DNA from: Acetatifactor sp.
Lineage (GTDB): Bacteria > Bacillota > Clostridia > Lachnospirales > Lachnospiraceae
Direction of reading: 5' to 3'
Length of the DNA: 64,000 nt
NCBI GenBank assembly: GCA_024693365.1
Contig: JAILLF010000031.1
Coordinates: 1-64,000, forward strand
Shown here: in pieces, positions 32,120 through 40,900 of the stretch
Numbering within the stretch: position 1 is the stretch's first letter
Layout: the number at the start of each line of letters is the position of its first letter
Notes under the pieces: generated by a model
The model's database searches: none
Seen by the model: only the letters and a program-made list of their open reading frames with translations
What the model was told of the DNA's origin: nothing
Translations under genes and position numbers: made by a program

Positions 32120-32815
32120 ATGCAAAGGATAGCGGTTTATCAGAACAAAACGGGAGTGGCGGAAAAGTTGGAGCTTTTGTGCAGGGGAGAACAGATTTCC
32201 ATTGTAAAGGAGCGCTCGGAGAAGGCACTTTTGGAGGATATCCGCAATCGAGAGGTACAGATGGTACTTTTGGACGGAGCGGGCGACTTAAAGGGATGGA
32301 GCGAGGGGCTTGTGATGATTGCAAATCTTCGCAAGCAGAGCCGGATTCCGATCATGGTCATTGCAAGGCAGATCAATGAGACGATTAAGGTGGCGGCGCT
32401 GAGCATTGGCGCGGATGATTACGTGCCTGCTGACGACAATCCGCTGGTGATTCTGGCGAGAATCAAGTCCCAGCTCAGAAGATACACGCAGCTCACGGCA
32501 ATCTGCAAGAACCTGAGCAAGATCTACAAGGTGGACGGGCTTGAGATTGACGACGAACAGAGAAAGGTCACCGTGGACGGCAGGGAAGTGCGCCTGACCC
32601 CTACGGAATATGAGATCTTAAAGCTTCTGGTCATGGAGAAGGGCAAGGTTCTTTCCATTCATCAGATCTACGAGGACATCTGGAAAATGCAGGCGGTTGA
32701 CGTGGATAATACCGTGGCAGTACACGTGCGTCACATCCGAGAAAAGATAGAGTTAAATCCCAGGAAACCCAGGTATTTGAAGGTGATTTGGGGTACGGGA
32801 TACATGGTTGGCTAA
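32120..32815 (+). CDS. OmpR-type regulator with degenerate receiver domain
   Basis: A 231-residue protein; start at ATG 32120 behind GAGGTGG (a GTG at 32111 lies before that site). The C-terminal winged helix (about 135-231; VRLTPTEYEILKLLVMEKGKVLSIHQIYEDIW ... VAVHVRHIREKIE ... YLKVIWGTGYMV) is intact and of the OmpR/PhoB type. The receiver keeps Asp52 (LLDGAG) at the phosphorylation position. It has Gln-Asn (residues 8-9) where the metal-binding acidic pair should be, and lacks the conserved Lys (DYVPADD instead of DYxxKP). Phosphorylation in the normal way is therefore unlikely. No kinase gene is adjacent. It may work by protein contact or constitutively. Confidence 0.88.
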   Translation: MQRIAVYQNKTGVAEKLELLCRGEQISIVKERSEKALLEDIRNREVQMVLLDGAGDLKGWSEGLVMIANLRKQSRIPIMVIARQINETIKVAALSIGADDYVPADDNPLVILARIKSQLRRYTQLTAICKNLSKIYKVDGLEIDDEQRKVTVDGREVRLTPTEYEILKLLVMEKGKVLSIHQIYEDIWKMQAVDVDNTVAVHVRHIREKIELNPRKPRYLKVIWGTGYMVG

Positions 32816-32876
32816 GGTTTACGCGCACTGCGACAAGCCCAAATCCAAAAAGTATTGTGAAATAACATAATAAAGA

Positions 32877-32905
32877 TTGACGAAAAGTCTGAAAAATTAT
32901 ATAAT
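32877..32905 (+). promoter_or_regulatory. Promoter of the SPFH gene
   Basis: TTGACG (32877-32882), 17 bases, TATAAT (32900-32905), a near-perfect housekeeping promoter. Confidence 0.9.
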
Positions 32906-32974
32906 TAATCCGTGAGGTTTCGGAAGAAACGCTCGATTACCATGATTCCACAATAAACTTAGGAGGTAGCAGAA

Positions 32975-34372
32975 ATGGGTTTAAGAGCACTTGTTGGCGG
33001 TGCAGTTGACGGCCTTAAGGGCGCGGCTTCTAACGTAGTTAGCGCTGGCGTGGGAGCAGTAGCTGGCACCTTGGCAAATCAGTATAAGGAATTCTTTTAT
33101 TGTAACGCGATCGATAAGGACACTCTGATGGTTCGCGGTCACAGAAGGGCAGAGGGAAGATCTGCAAACAAGGGTGATGACAATATCATTACCAACGGTT
33201 CCGTTATCGCAGTTGCTGACGGACAGTGTATGCTGATCGTTGATCAGGGACGCGTGGTTGATCTTTGTGCGGTTCCCGGCGAATACGTATATGATCAGTC
33301 TTCCGAGCCTTCCATTTTCTCCGGTAACCTTGGTGATTCCATTAAGGAAACCTTTAAGAACATTGGAAAGCGTTTCACCTTCGGCGGTGACAGCGGCAAG
33401 GAGCAGAGAGTTTACTACATCAACACAAAGGAAATCAGTGGTAATACCTTTGGGACTCCCAAGAAGGTTCCTTTCCGCGTGGTTGACGAGCGCGCAGGCA
33501 TCGACATGGACGTATCCATCGGCGCTTTCGGTAAGTACAGCTACCGCATCGCAGATCCCATTACGTTCTATACCTACGTTGCAGGTAATACAAAGAACGA
33601 TTTCCGCAGAAGCGAGATCGACGGACAGCTGAAGGCAGAAGTGCTTTCCGCAATCCAGCCCGCTTTCGCAAAGGTTTCCGCAATGGGAATCCGTTATTCC
33701 CAGCTCCCCGGCCAGACGGAAGTCATTGCAGACGCAATGAACGAAGTTCTGACTGAGAAGTGGAAAGAGAAGAGAGGTCTTGAGATCTACATGTTCGCAG
33801 TTGAGTCCGTATCAGCTGACGAAGAAGATGAGAAGACCATCAAAGAGCTTCAGAAGAATGCAGCATTCATGGATCCTACCCGTCTTGCGGCATATGCGGG
33901 CATTGCGCAGGCAGATGCTATGAAGATGGCAGCTTCCAATACTTCCGCTGGTCCCATGATGGCATTTATGGGCATGAACGCAGCACAGAACGCAGGCGGC
34001 GGACTGGACATCAACGGCTTGATGGCACAGGGCCAGGCAATGCGTCAGCAGCAGGCTCAGCAGGCACCTCAGATGGTACCCGCAGCACAGAAGCCCGCAA
34101 ACGCATGGACTTGCTCTTGCGGCGCAACCGTAACCGGAAACTTCTGCCCTGAGTGTGGTTCCAAGAAGCCCGAAGAGCCCGCTGGATGGACTTGCTCCTG
34201 CGGCGCGGTAAATCAGGGTAAGTTCTGCCCGAACTGTGGCGCGAAGAAGCCTGCCGGCGCACCTCAGTACAAGTGCGACAAGTGCGGCTGGATGCCTGAG
34301 GATCCCAAGAATCCTCCGAAGTTCTGCCCTGAGTGCGGCGATCCCTTCGGCGACGAGGACATTGTTCAGTAA
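32975..34372 (+). CDS. SPFH/Band-7 protein with C-terminal zinc ribbons (YdjI-like)
   Basis: A 465-residue protein behind TAGGAGGTAG. After a glycine-rich N-terminal helix (about 5-30) comes an SPFH domain (about 40-300), related to the 'virion core protein' group that includes B. subtilis YdjI. A Met/Gln/Ala-rich linker follows (about 300-370). The end has three zinc-ribbon units: CSCGATVTGNFCPECG, CSCGAVNQGKFCPNCG and a longer CDKCGW...FCPECG, each with two CxC/CxxC pairs. SPFH proteins form membrane scaffolds; YdjI acts in membrane-stress complexes. What the zinc ribbons bind is unknown. It has its own strong promoter and terminator. Confidence 0.88.
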   Translation: MGLRALVGGAVDGLKGAASNVVSAGVGAVAGTLANQYKEFFYCNAIDKDTLMVRGHRRAEGRSANKGDDNIITNGSVIAVADGQCMLIVDQGRVVDLCAVPGEYVYDQSSEPSIFSGNLGDSIKETFKNIGKRFTFGGDSGKEQRVYYINTKEISGNTFGTPKKVPFRVVDERAGIDMDVSIGAFGKYSYRIADPITFYTYVAGNTKNDFRRSEIDGQLKAEVLSAIQPAFAKVSAMGIRYSQLPGQTEVIADAMNEVLTEKWKEKRGLEIYMFAVESVSADEEDEKTIKELQKNAAFMDPTRLAAYAGIAQADAMKMAASNTSAGPMMAFMGMNAAQNAGGGLDINGLMAQGQAMRQQQAQQAPQMVPAAQKPANAWTCSCGATVTGNFCPECGSKKPEEPAGWTCSCGAVNQGKFCPNCGAKKPAGAPQYKCDKCGWMPEDPKNPPKFCPECGDPFGDEDIVQ

Positions 34373-34392
34373 TCTAAAACGAAAGTAAAATG

Positions 34393-34425
34393 AGAGGCTT
34401 CCCGACCACGGGGAGCCTCTTTTTG
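34393..34425 (+). terminator. Terminator of the SPFH gene
   Basis: An 11-bp stem (34393-34403 with 34410-34420, one wobble) followed by TTTTT. Confidence 0.93.
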
Positions 34426-34446
34426 AAATAAAAAAGTAAAATAAAC

Positions 34447-34475
34447 TTGACAAATTGTCAATTTAATATTATTAT
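34447..34475 (+). promoter_or_regulatory. Promoter and overlapping palindromic operator of the natAB-type operon
   Basis: TTGACA (34447-34452), 17 bases, TATTAT (34470-34475). The -35 is the left half of TTGACAAATTGTCAA (34447-34461), a perfect 7-1-7 palindrome. This is the kind of site used by MarR- or TetR-type repressors. No such regulator gene is adjacent, so it would act from elsewhere. Confidence 0.75.
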
Positions 34476-34522
34476 GATTTTCAGAGGATGACAAATCCAA
34501 TACGAGTTTTGATGGAGGAACT

Positions 34523-35302
34523 ATGGAAGAATTATTACAAGTAAATGGATTACGAAAAACATTCCGGCTTACCGCAAAACAGCAGAAACTGGAGAAGACA
34601 AGGGAAAAGGTGAAGGTGGCCGTTGACGGCTTGTCGTTTACGGCATATAAGGGAGAGGTATTCGGACTCCTTGGTCCCAATGGTGCAGGAAAGACGACGA
34701 CGCTCCGCATGCTTGCCACGCTGATCAAGCCGGACGCGGGAGATGCCATCCTGGACGGCGCAAGCATTGTATCCCAGCCGGAAAAGGTTCGGAGCAAGAT
34801 CGGATTTCTCACAAGCGAACTAAAACTGGAGGATTTCTTTACGCCGAATTATCAGTTCGATTTCTTTTCGAGACTGTACGGCGTGGATCCCACGACCATC
34901 GAGAAGAGGAAAAAGGCGTTGTTTGAACGCTTCGGGATCGATCGCTTTGCAGAGGTCAAAGTCGGAAATCTTTCTACGGGCATGAAGCAGAAGGTAAGCC
35001 TAGTGATCAGCCTGGTACATGATCCCGACGTCGTGATCTTTGACGAACCGACAAACGGACTTGACGTATTAACTGCAAAGGTTGTGACGGATTTCCTTTT
35101 GGATCTGAAGGCACAGGGAAAGACCATCATCGTATCGACACATATTTTCAGCTTGATCGAGAAGATCTGCGACAGGGTTGGAATTGTGATCGCGGGAAAA
35201 ATGGTGGCTTGTGACACGTTGGAAGCTATATGCGAAGGAAAGCCTTTGGAGGATCGCTTCTTTGAAATCTATGAGGAAAAGGTAGGGAAGATTGATGAAT
35301 AA
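34523..35302 (+). CDS. ABC exporter ATP-binding subunit (NatA-type)
   Basis: A 259-residue ATPase starting at ATG 34523 behind TGGAGGA. Walker A is GPNGAGKTTT, the signature LSTGMKQKVS, Walker B VVIFDEPTNGLD, switch His in VSTHIFSL. The insertion before Walker A (RLTAKQQKLEKTREKVKVAVDGLSF) is typical of NatA proteins. NatAB exports Na+ in B. subtilis; here the substrate is inferred only from similarity. The gene overlaps the permease by eight bases. Confidence 0.9.
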   Translation: MEELLQVNGLRKTFRLTAKQQKLEKTREKVKVAVDGLSFTAYKGEVFGLLGPNGAGKTTTLRMLATLIKPDAGDAILDGASIVSQPEKVRSKIGFLTSELKLEDFFTPNYQFDFFSRLYGVDPTTIEKRKKALFERFGIDRFAEVKVGNLSTGMKQKVSLVISLVHDPDVVIFDEPTNGLDVLTAKVVTDFLLDLKAQGKTIIVSTHIFSLIEKICDRVGIVIAGKMVACDTLEAICEGKPLEDRFFEIYEEKVGKIDE

Positions 35303-36485
35303 CGTAATGACGATCATAAAAAAGGAATTGTCCCGTTTCTTTGGGGACAGAAGACTGGTGTTTACTACCGTTCTCATGCCAGGTATGTTGATTTATTTGA
35401 TGTACAGCCTCTTGGGGCAGAGAATGGTAAAGGAAATGTCTACGGCAGAGGATTACGTGACGAAGGCCTACGTAGTGAACCTCCCCAAGGAGATCCGCGA
35501 AGGAACGGCAAAGTCACCCGTACAATGGGAAGATTGGGACGGAAATCCTGATGACGTTGATCGCGTGTTCCATGAACTGGAGGAAGGGGAGATCGACCTT
35601 GTAGTATGCTTCCCGGAGAATTTCATGGCGGACGTTGCAACGTATGAGATCGGCTCAGGCGCGGCTCCTCAGGTTGAGATTTATTACAATTCGGCGAAGA
35701 GCAATTCTTATACTTCCTATGACAGCTTAAGGGATTATCTGGATCACTTGGAGGAGTCCATGGTGAATAAGTATGACGTAAACGCTGGAAAAGAAACCGG
35801 AAGCCTTGGAACTTATGATCAGGCACCGCAGAACGGCGCGGTTGGAAAGATGCTGGCAGGCTTGTTGCCGATGCTGATCATGACCTTCATCTTTAGCGGC
35901 GTACAGGGCGTGGCACCGGAATCCATTGCCGGCGAAAAGGAGCGCGGAACCATGGCAACGCTGCTGGTTACTCCGCTCAAGAGAGGCGCGCTTGCCTTTG
36001 GAAAGGTTATCAGCCTTAGCATTGTCGCTTTGATGTCTGGCATTTCGAGCTTTTTGGGAACAATCCTTTCCATGCCCAAGATGATGGGAGATCAGGTGGA
36101 CTTTGACATGTCGGCTTATGGATATTCCAACTATGCATTGCTCTTTTTCGTGATCATTTCCACCGTGCTGGTATTGGTTTCCGTAATTTCCATCATTTCC
36201 GCTATGGCAAACAGCGTGAAGGAGGCGACAACCATGATGGCGCCGTTTATGATCATTGTCATGATAACCAGCTTGTTGCCGCTGATCGGCGTGCAGTTTG
36301 GCGGGGTTTATGCATCCCTGATCCCGCTGTTCAACTCCGTAAAGGTGATGAGCGGAATCTTCGAGTTCAAGACTGACGTTACGGCTGCATTCCTGACCAT
36401 TGGCGTGAATCTTGCATTCACCTGCTTATTGGTGGGCGTGCTGACGAAGATGTTCAGCAGTGAGAAAGTAATGTTTAGCAAATAG
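35295..36485 (+). CDS. ABC-2 permease with large outer domain (NatB-type)
   Basis: A 396-residue permease. The start ATG 35295 (MNNVMTIIKKELSRFFGDRRL) is preferred over a TTG three bases earlier. One helix near the N-terminus is followed by a soluble outer domain of about 150 residues, then five or six helices (LAGLLPMLIMTFIFSGVQG, GKVISLSIVALMSGISSFLG, LLFFVIISTVLVLVSVISIIS, APFMIIVMITSLLPLIGVQ, FLTIGVNLAFTCLLVGVLT). The motif EKERGTMATLLVTPLKR marks the coupling helix of NatB/ABC-2 permeases. It forms an exporter with the preceding ATPase. Confidence 0.9.
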   Translation: MNNVMTIIKKELSRFFGDRRLVFTTVLMPGMLIYLMYSLLGQRMVKEMSTAEDYVTKAYVVNLPKEIREGTAKSPVQWEDWDGNPDDVDRVFHELEEGEIDLVVCFPENFMADVATYEIGSGAAPQVEIYYNSAKSNSYTSYDSLRDYLDHLEESMVNKYDVNAGKETGSLGTYDQAPQNGAVGKMLAGLLPMLIMTFIFSGVQGVAPESIAGEKERGTMATLLVTPLKRGALAFGKVISLSIVALMSGISSFLGTILSMPKMMGDQVDFDMSAYGYSNYALLFFVIISTVLVLVSVISIISAMANSVKEATTMMAPFMIIVMITSLLPLIGVQFGGVYASLIPLFNSVKVMSGIFEFKTDVTAAFLTIGVNLAFTCLLVGVLTKMFSSEKVMFSK

Positions 36486-36505
36486 AAGCGGATGAGATAA
36501 AGAAA

Positions 36506-36535
36506 AGTGCCGGACGTAACGTCCGGCACTTCTTT
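36506..36535. terminator. Bidirectional terminator between the NatB-type and cold-shock genes
   Basis: AGTGCCGGACGT (36506-36517) and ACGTCCGGCACT (36519-36530) form a long stem. T-rich bases follow on the plus side (TCTTTT) and on the minus side (TTTTCTTTAT), so it can stop both converging transcripts. Confidence 0.85.
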
Positions 36536-36553
36536 TGCAGATTTAGATCAATG

Positions 36554-36769
36554 TTAAGCTACTACGGTAACGTTGGTAGCGCGGATCTTGCTGCTGTTCT
36601 GAGGATCGCACTCGGTGTCAAAAGTAACCTTCTGACCTTCCTCAAGGGACTTGAAGCCTTCTGCGTTGATAGCGGAGAAATGTACGAATACTTCCTCGCC
36701 AGTAGCTTCGTTGGTGATGAAACCATAACCCTTCTGTGCGTTAAACCACTTAACTGTACCGTTGTTCAT
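36554..36769 (-). CDS. Cold-shock protein (CspA family)
   Basis: A 71-residue single cold-shock domain with both RNA-binding motifs: RNP1 as KGYGFI (about 14-19) and RNP2 as VFVHF (about 28-32). It starts [30 protein letters not shown] is very strong. Such proteins melt mRNA structure and are often induced by cold through their long leader. The leader here is about 220 bases and strongly folded. It shares a terminator with the gene at 35295. Confidence 0.96.
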   Translation of the reverse strand: MNNGTVKWFNAQKGYGFITNEATGEEVFVHFSAINAEGFKSLEEGQKVTFDTECDPQNSSKIRATNVTVVA

Positions 36770-36988
36770 TTTGGTACCTCCTTCTTATTTGGGGCTTAGC
36801 CCGTTTTAGGTTTAGTAATTCTAAAACGTAGGACAAAAAAATCACATATTTTTGTCAACCATCATTTCAATGCACCATGGAGTTTCTTCCGCGGTTCATC
36901 TTCACTCTGCACTTCGTAGTCCCAAGTTCGCAGTAGCGAATGATGACTTACAAAAATATGTGAGTTCAATGGCTTGCTTTTAGAATCC
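36770..36988 (-). ncRNA. Long structured 5' leader of the cold-shock gene (possible thermosensor or attenuator)
   Basis: A perfect 13-bp helix joins 36950-36962 with 36843-36855, extended by AATGATG/CATCATT (36939-36945 with 36860-36866). The closed region holds a further hairpin (CTGC-ACTT with AAGT-GCAG on the minus strand). Just after the long helix the minus strand has seven T (36841-36835), as in an intrinsic terminator. Two more hairpins lie before the ribosome site: CGTTTTAG/CTAAAACG (36802-36809, 36821-36828) and GGGCTTAGCCC (36792-36802). Confidence 0.6.
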
Positions 36989-36994
36989 TTTTAA

Positions 36995-37023
36995 AGTATA
37001 GTATCCTCTACGGAAAATGTCAA
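36995..37023 (-). promoter_or_regulatory. Promoter of the cold-shock gene
   Basis: On the minus strand TTGACA (37023-37018), 17 bases, TATACT (37000-36995), a consensus promoter. A possible promoter for the plus-strand gene at 37151 (TTGATT, 16 bases, TATATT near 37054) lies beside it in divergent orientation. Confidence 0.88.
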
Positions 37024-37150
37024 TCAATTTTTTGATTTCTCGCGTTTATTTGGTATATTTTCACAAATTATGTCCAAAATAGAAACGATGAGCACGGGTG
37101 ACATGGGAAAAAACGTGGAAAAAAGACGTAAAAACGGAAGGAGGATGCGT

Positions 37151-37753
37151 ATGACAATTCCGCTTTGGTACGGAGGGGTTTGCGCCCTTGCGGCGGCGTA
37201 TTTCGGATTTTGGTACGGAAGAAGCAGAAACTGGGGGATTTTGGGAGGGACAAAAGAGGCTGAAGAAACAGGTGAAAACCGTCACAAAAAGACTGGAGTT
37301 TCCGAAAAGACACTTTCGCGGGCAAAATATTTGGCAAGTCCGGCAAGTGGCACGGTGGAGGAACTGAGCGACGAGGGAAGCCGGGGCGCTAGAATCCTGA
37401 CGACTGATTCTAAGCTGTTTTCACCGAGCGCAGGGCGTGTTCTGTCCATTGCACCCAGAGGAAACGCTTTTTTGATCTTGACGGATTTTGGAGCGGAGGT
37501 GGAGGTGCGGGCCTGCACAAGCGAGGATGATCTTTTAGACCGGTATTTCCGCCCGAGAGTGATCCGCGGTGAGATCATACGCAGGGGAAGGCTTCTGTTG
37601 GAATATGACAGGGAAAAGCTGAGCAAGGAATGTGAGGATACGGCGACGTATTTGACTGCAAAAGGCGAGGATTGCACTGGCATGGAGTTGGTGGGGGGAG
37701 GACAGGTGAAGGCTGGCGATGCGCTGTTTTGGGTTAACGAAAAGAAAGAGTAA
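37151..37753 (+). CDS. Membrane-anchored degenerate PTS EIIA-like protein
   Basis: A 200-residue protein. ATG 37151 is chosen because GGAGG lies six bases upstream (37139-37144). One membrane helix near the start (LWYGGVCALAAAYFGFWYG) anchors a charged linker and a domain that follows the EIIA-glucose pattern: 'ASPASGTVEELSD', 'KLFSPSAGRVLSIAPRGNAFLILTDFGAEVEVRA', 'GEIIRRGRLLLEYD'. The His normally phosphorylated (THAIG) is replaced (RGNAFLI), so phosphate transfer is unlikely. It may keep the fold as a binding module. It is not near sugar-transport genes. Family assignment is by pattern only. Confidence 0.6.
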   Translation: MTIPLWYGGVCALAAAYFGFWYGRSRNWGILGGTKEAEETGENRHKKTGVSEKTLSRAKYLASPASGTVEELSDEGSRGARILTTDSKLFSPSAGRVLSIAPRGNAFLILTDFGAEVEVRACTSEDDLLDRYFRPRVIRGEIIRRGRLLLEYDREKLSKECEDTATYLTAKGEDCTGMELVGGGQVKAGDALFWVNEKKE

Positions 37754-37791
37754 CAAATTCAAAAGATCTTTGTGTGATTTCACTGAAAAGG

Positions 37792-37820
37792 TTGCCGAAA
37801 TGGATTTTTTTTAGTAAAAT
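37792..37820 (+). promoter_or_regulatory. Promoter of the large GGDEF/EAL gene
   Basis: TTGCCG (37792-37797), 17 bases, TAAAAT (37815-37820). It leaves a leader of about 80 bases with a small hairpin (AGGGC/GCCCT). Confidence 0.65.
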
Positions 37821-37908
37821 ATAACTAGCAGTATTTTGCTTTTTTCATTGCTTGACGAGTGGGCTTAAGTGGAACCCAGGGCATAGAGTGGCCCTGGCGG
37901 AGGTACGT

Positions 37909-40900
37909 ATGCTGGGAGATAAAAAAGTAATAGGACTTTGTGTTACGAAGGTTCATGACAGGGTGCGCGGCGCCTTGGTGGATGAGATCAATCTGGCAGC
38001 GGTTGAGGCTGGATTTAAGCTTGTCTGCTTTAACAGCCTGGAAGATTTTTTCAGGGATGATGCCTATGAAAAAGGCGCCAAGACGGTCTATGACCGCATG
38101 GATTACGACATTTTGGACGGCGTGATCATATGTGCGGAGCATTTTTGCAATCGGGAGATTGTGGACGACGTGATCACCCGCGCGAAAGAAAAGAATGTTC
38201 CGGCAGTGATATTAAACGGTGATGCCGACGGCTGCGTTAAAGTGTTGAATGATTGCGAGGAATCCTTTAAGGAACTGGTGCGGCACATCCTTACGGTGCA
38301 TCACGTGACGGATCCGTTTTTTATGGCTGGCAGGAAGGATGATCCTAATTCCGAACAGCGTCTGAAGTTTTATAAAGAGGTTCTGGCGGAGCAAGAGATC
38401 CCATTTAGCGAGTCAAAGATGGCTTACGGGGACTATTGGGATGAGCCGGCCATGAGAATCACGGAGGAACTTGCCGTCAGCGGCAGGCTTCCGCAGGCGA
38501 TCATCTGCGCCAATGACAGCATGGCGTTTGGCGTTTGCCGCAAACTAAAGATGCTGGGATATTCCGTTCCGCAGGACGTAATCGTGACGGGGTTTGACGG
38601 CGTGCCTGCGATAGATTATTATTTTCCCAAACTGACCACCTGCCGTGAAAACTGGCAGGAGCAGGCGAAGACTTGCGTTGAAATTCTCCGGAAGCTCTTT
38701 GCGGGTGAAAGCGTGGAAAATGAGTACAAGATTCCTTATAACACTTTGATTTCGGAGAGCTGTGGATGTGAGCAGCCGAAACCCAAGGAGAGGGATGAGG
38801 CGGCTGCGGAACTCTTTGGATTGCTTGAATCCATGGAGGCACATGAGAATTACGTAACCTCCGAGACCGAGAAAATGATGAACGTGGAAGACGTAGAGGA
38901 ATTGTTGCAGCCACTTTCCAGATTTATCCTGCAGAATTCCTATCTCTGCGTCGGGAGTCAGTTTATGAGAATCGCGTCCATGGGACGATGGGACGAAGGC
39001 CGGACCGTTGTAATTCCGTGCGCATATGACGTGGACGTGGCGATCAAGTATTTGAATGACAGTGACATGTTGCCGGAGACCAGGGAATGGATCGAGGATG
39101 ATTCCTGTTACCTGATCACGTCCGTCTATTCCAGGGATTCGTATTGCGGATATTATGCCGTAAAGACTTCCTACGTGGGCGGCATTAATTATAAGATGAA
39201 CAAGATCGCTCATCTTGCAAACATCATCAGTAACTCCCTGATTAATCAGTTTAAGCAAAGGGACACGCTCAGGAGCATGGAGAGTGCCATTTACCGTGAT
39301 CCCGTGACGGGCCTTCCAAACCTGAAAGGCGCTACAAAATGGTTTCAGGAGTTTGCCTCCAGAGAGGAGAACCATCAAAAGAGTCTTTCCGTTTCCATTT
39401 ATGCGCTGCCGCAGTATGCCTTGATTTATGAAAATTACGGTATCCACGTTGCGGAAGAGATTGTGGGGATGATCGCGGAGAAATTAAAGGAGACAAGAGG
39501 ACGGCACAGCTTTTTGGCCAAAAACTCGGAAAGCGAGTTCTTACTGGTTCAGGCTTTTGAGAATCAGAGTCAGATCAAATCTGCCAATGCAAAAATCAAT
39601 GCAACCATTCAGGCCACCGTAGAGGCTTACAATCGTGCAAACGATAATGCGTATGACGTGGAGATCGGAATGGGTTGCACCATCGCAGATCCCGGCTGGA
39701 CGGGATCCTTGGGAGCTTTTGTAAAATATGCTTCCAATGAAATGTTCCTGAATAGGATGCGGGGAAACCGAGTGGAAAACGTTTTGGTGAAGGATTCCCA
39801 CGTGGATTATTACGGCGTGTTCAATTTGTTATTGGAGCATAATCTGTTCCGTTATCATTATCAGCCCATCATAGATGCAAAAAATGGCGAGATTTATGCC
39901 TATGAGGCTCTCATGAGAACGGTGGGCGGGATCAACCTCTCGCCGTTGCAGATCCTTGACGCGGCGAGAGAATACAAGTGCCTGGACAAGATTGAGCATG
40001 CGACTATGTTCAACATCCTAAAGCAGTATGCGGAGGAGAATGAAAAATTCTATGGCAGGAAGGTATTTATCAATACGATCCCGAATCATTTCCTGTCTGA
40101 GGAGGAATGCACACAGCTGCGGGAAACCTATGGTTCTTACCTGGATCACGTTGTGTTTGAAGTGACGGAGCAGGATTCCAGTACGGATGAAGAAGTGGAA
40201 GCGCTTAAACGTTTTGGAGAGGGAACGGGCACCGTCCAGATCGCCATTGATGATTATGGAACAGGTCATTCCAACATAGTCAATCTTTTGCGTTACACGC
40301 CGCAGATCATCAAGATAGACCGCTACCTGATCAGTGGGATCGAGGATGATCAGAATAAGCAGATGTTTGTTAAGAATACAATCGATTTTGCATCAATGAA
40401 CGGGATCAAGGTGCTTGCGGAGGGCGTGGAGACTGCGGCAGAGCTCCGCACTGTCATTGAATTTGGCGTTGATCTGGTGCAGGGCTTTTACCTTGGCAGA
40501 CCGGAAGAAATGCCTCTCGCGGATCTGGATGAGGCGATGCGGGATGAGATCATCAATGAGAATCTGTCCCATTCCGTATACAATAAGGGCACGCAGAAGG
40601 TTTATGCCGCAAGCGACGGCGAAGAAATCAATCTGGTTGATCTTGCACTAAATAAGTTCACGTTAGTTCACGTGGTGTCCGGAAAAGTGAAGCTGCAGGG
40701 GCGTAAGGACAGCACCCTGAATCTTATGGTAAGGATTGCGGATAATGCTGACGTAAAGATCACGATTTCTGACGCGAATCTGGCGGCGATTGATGAGCCG
40801 GCAATTCAACTTGGCAAGGGAAGCAACGTGGAGCTTAAGCTCATGGGATACAATTCCATTAACAAGAATGGAATTTGGGTACCGACAAATGCCCGGCTCC

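Noticed and set aside
37820..37909. c-di-GMP riboswitch before the GGDEF/EAL gene
   Set aside because: The leader is only about 80 bases and lacks the GEMM tetraloop-receptor and conserved core; only a small hairpin is seen.
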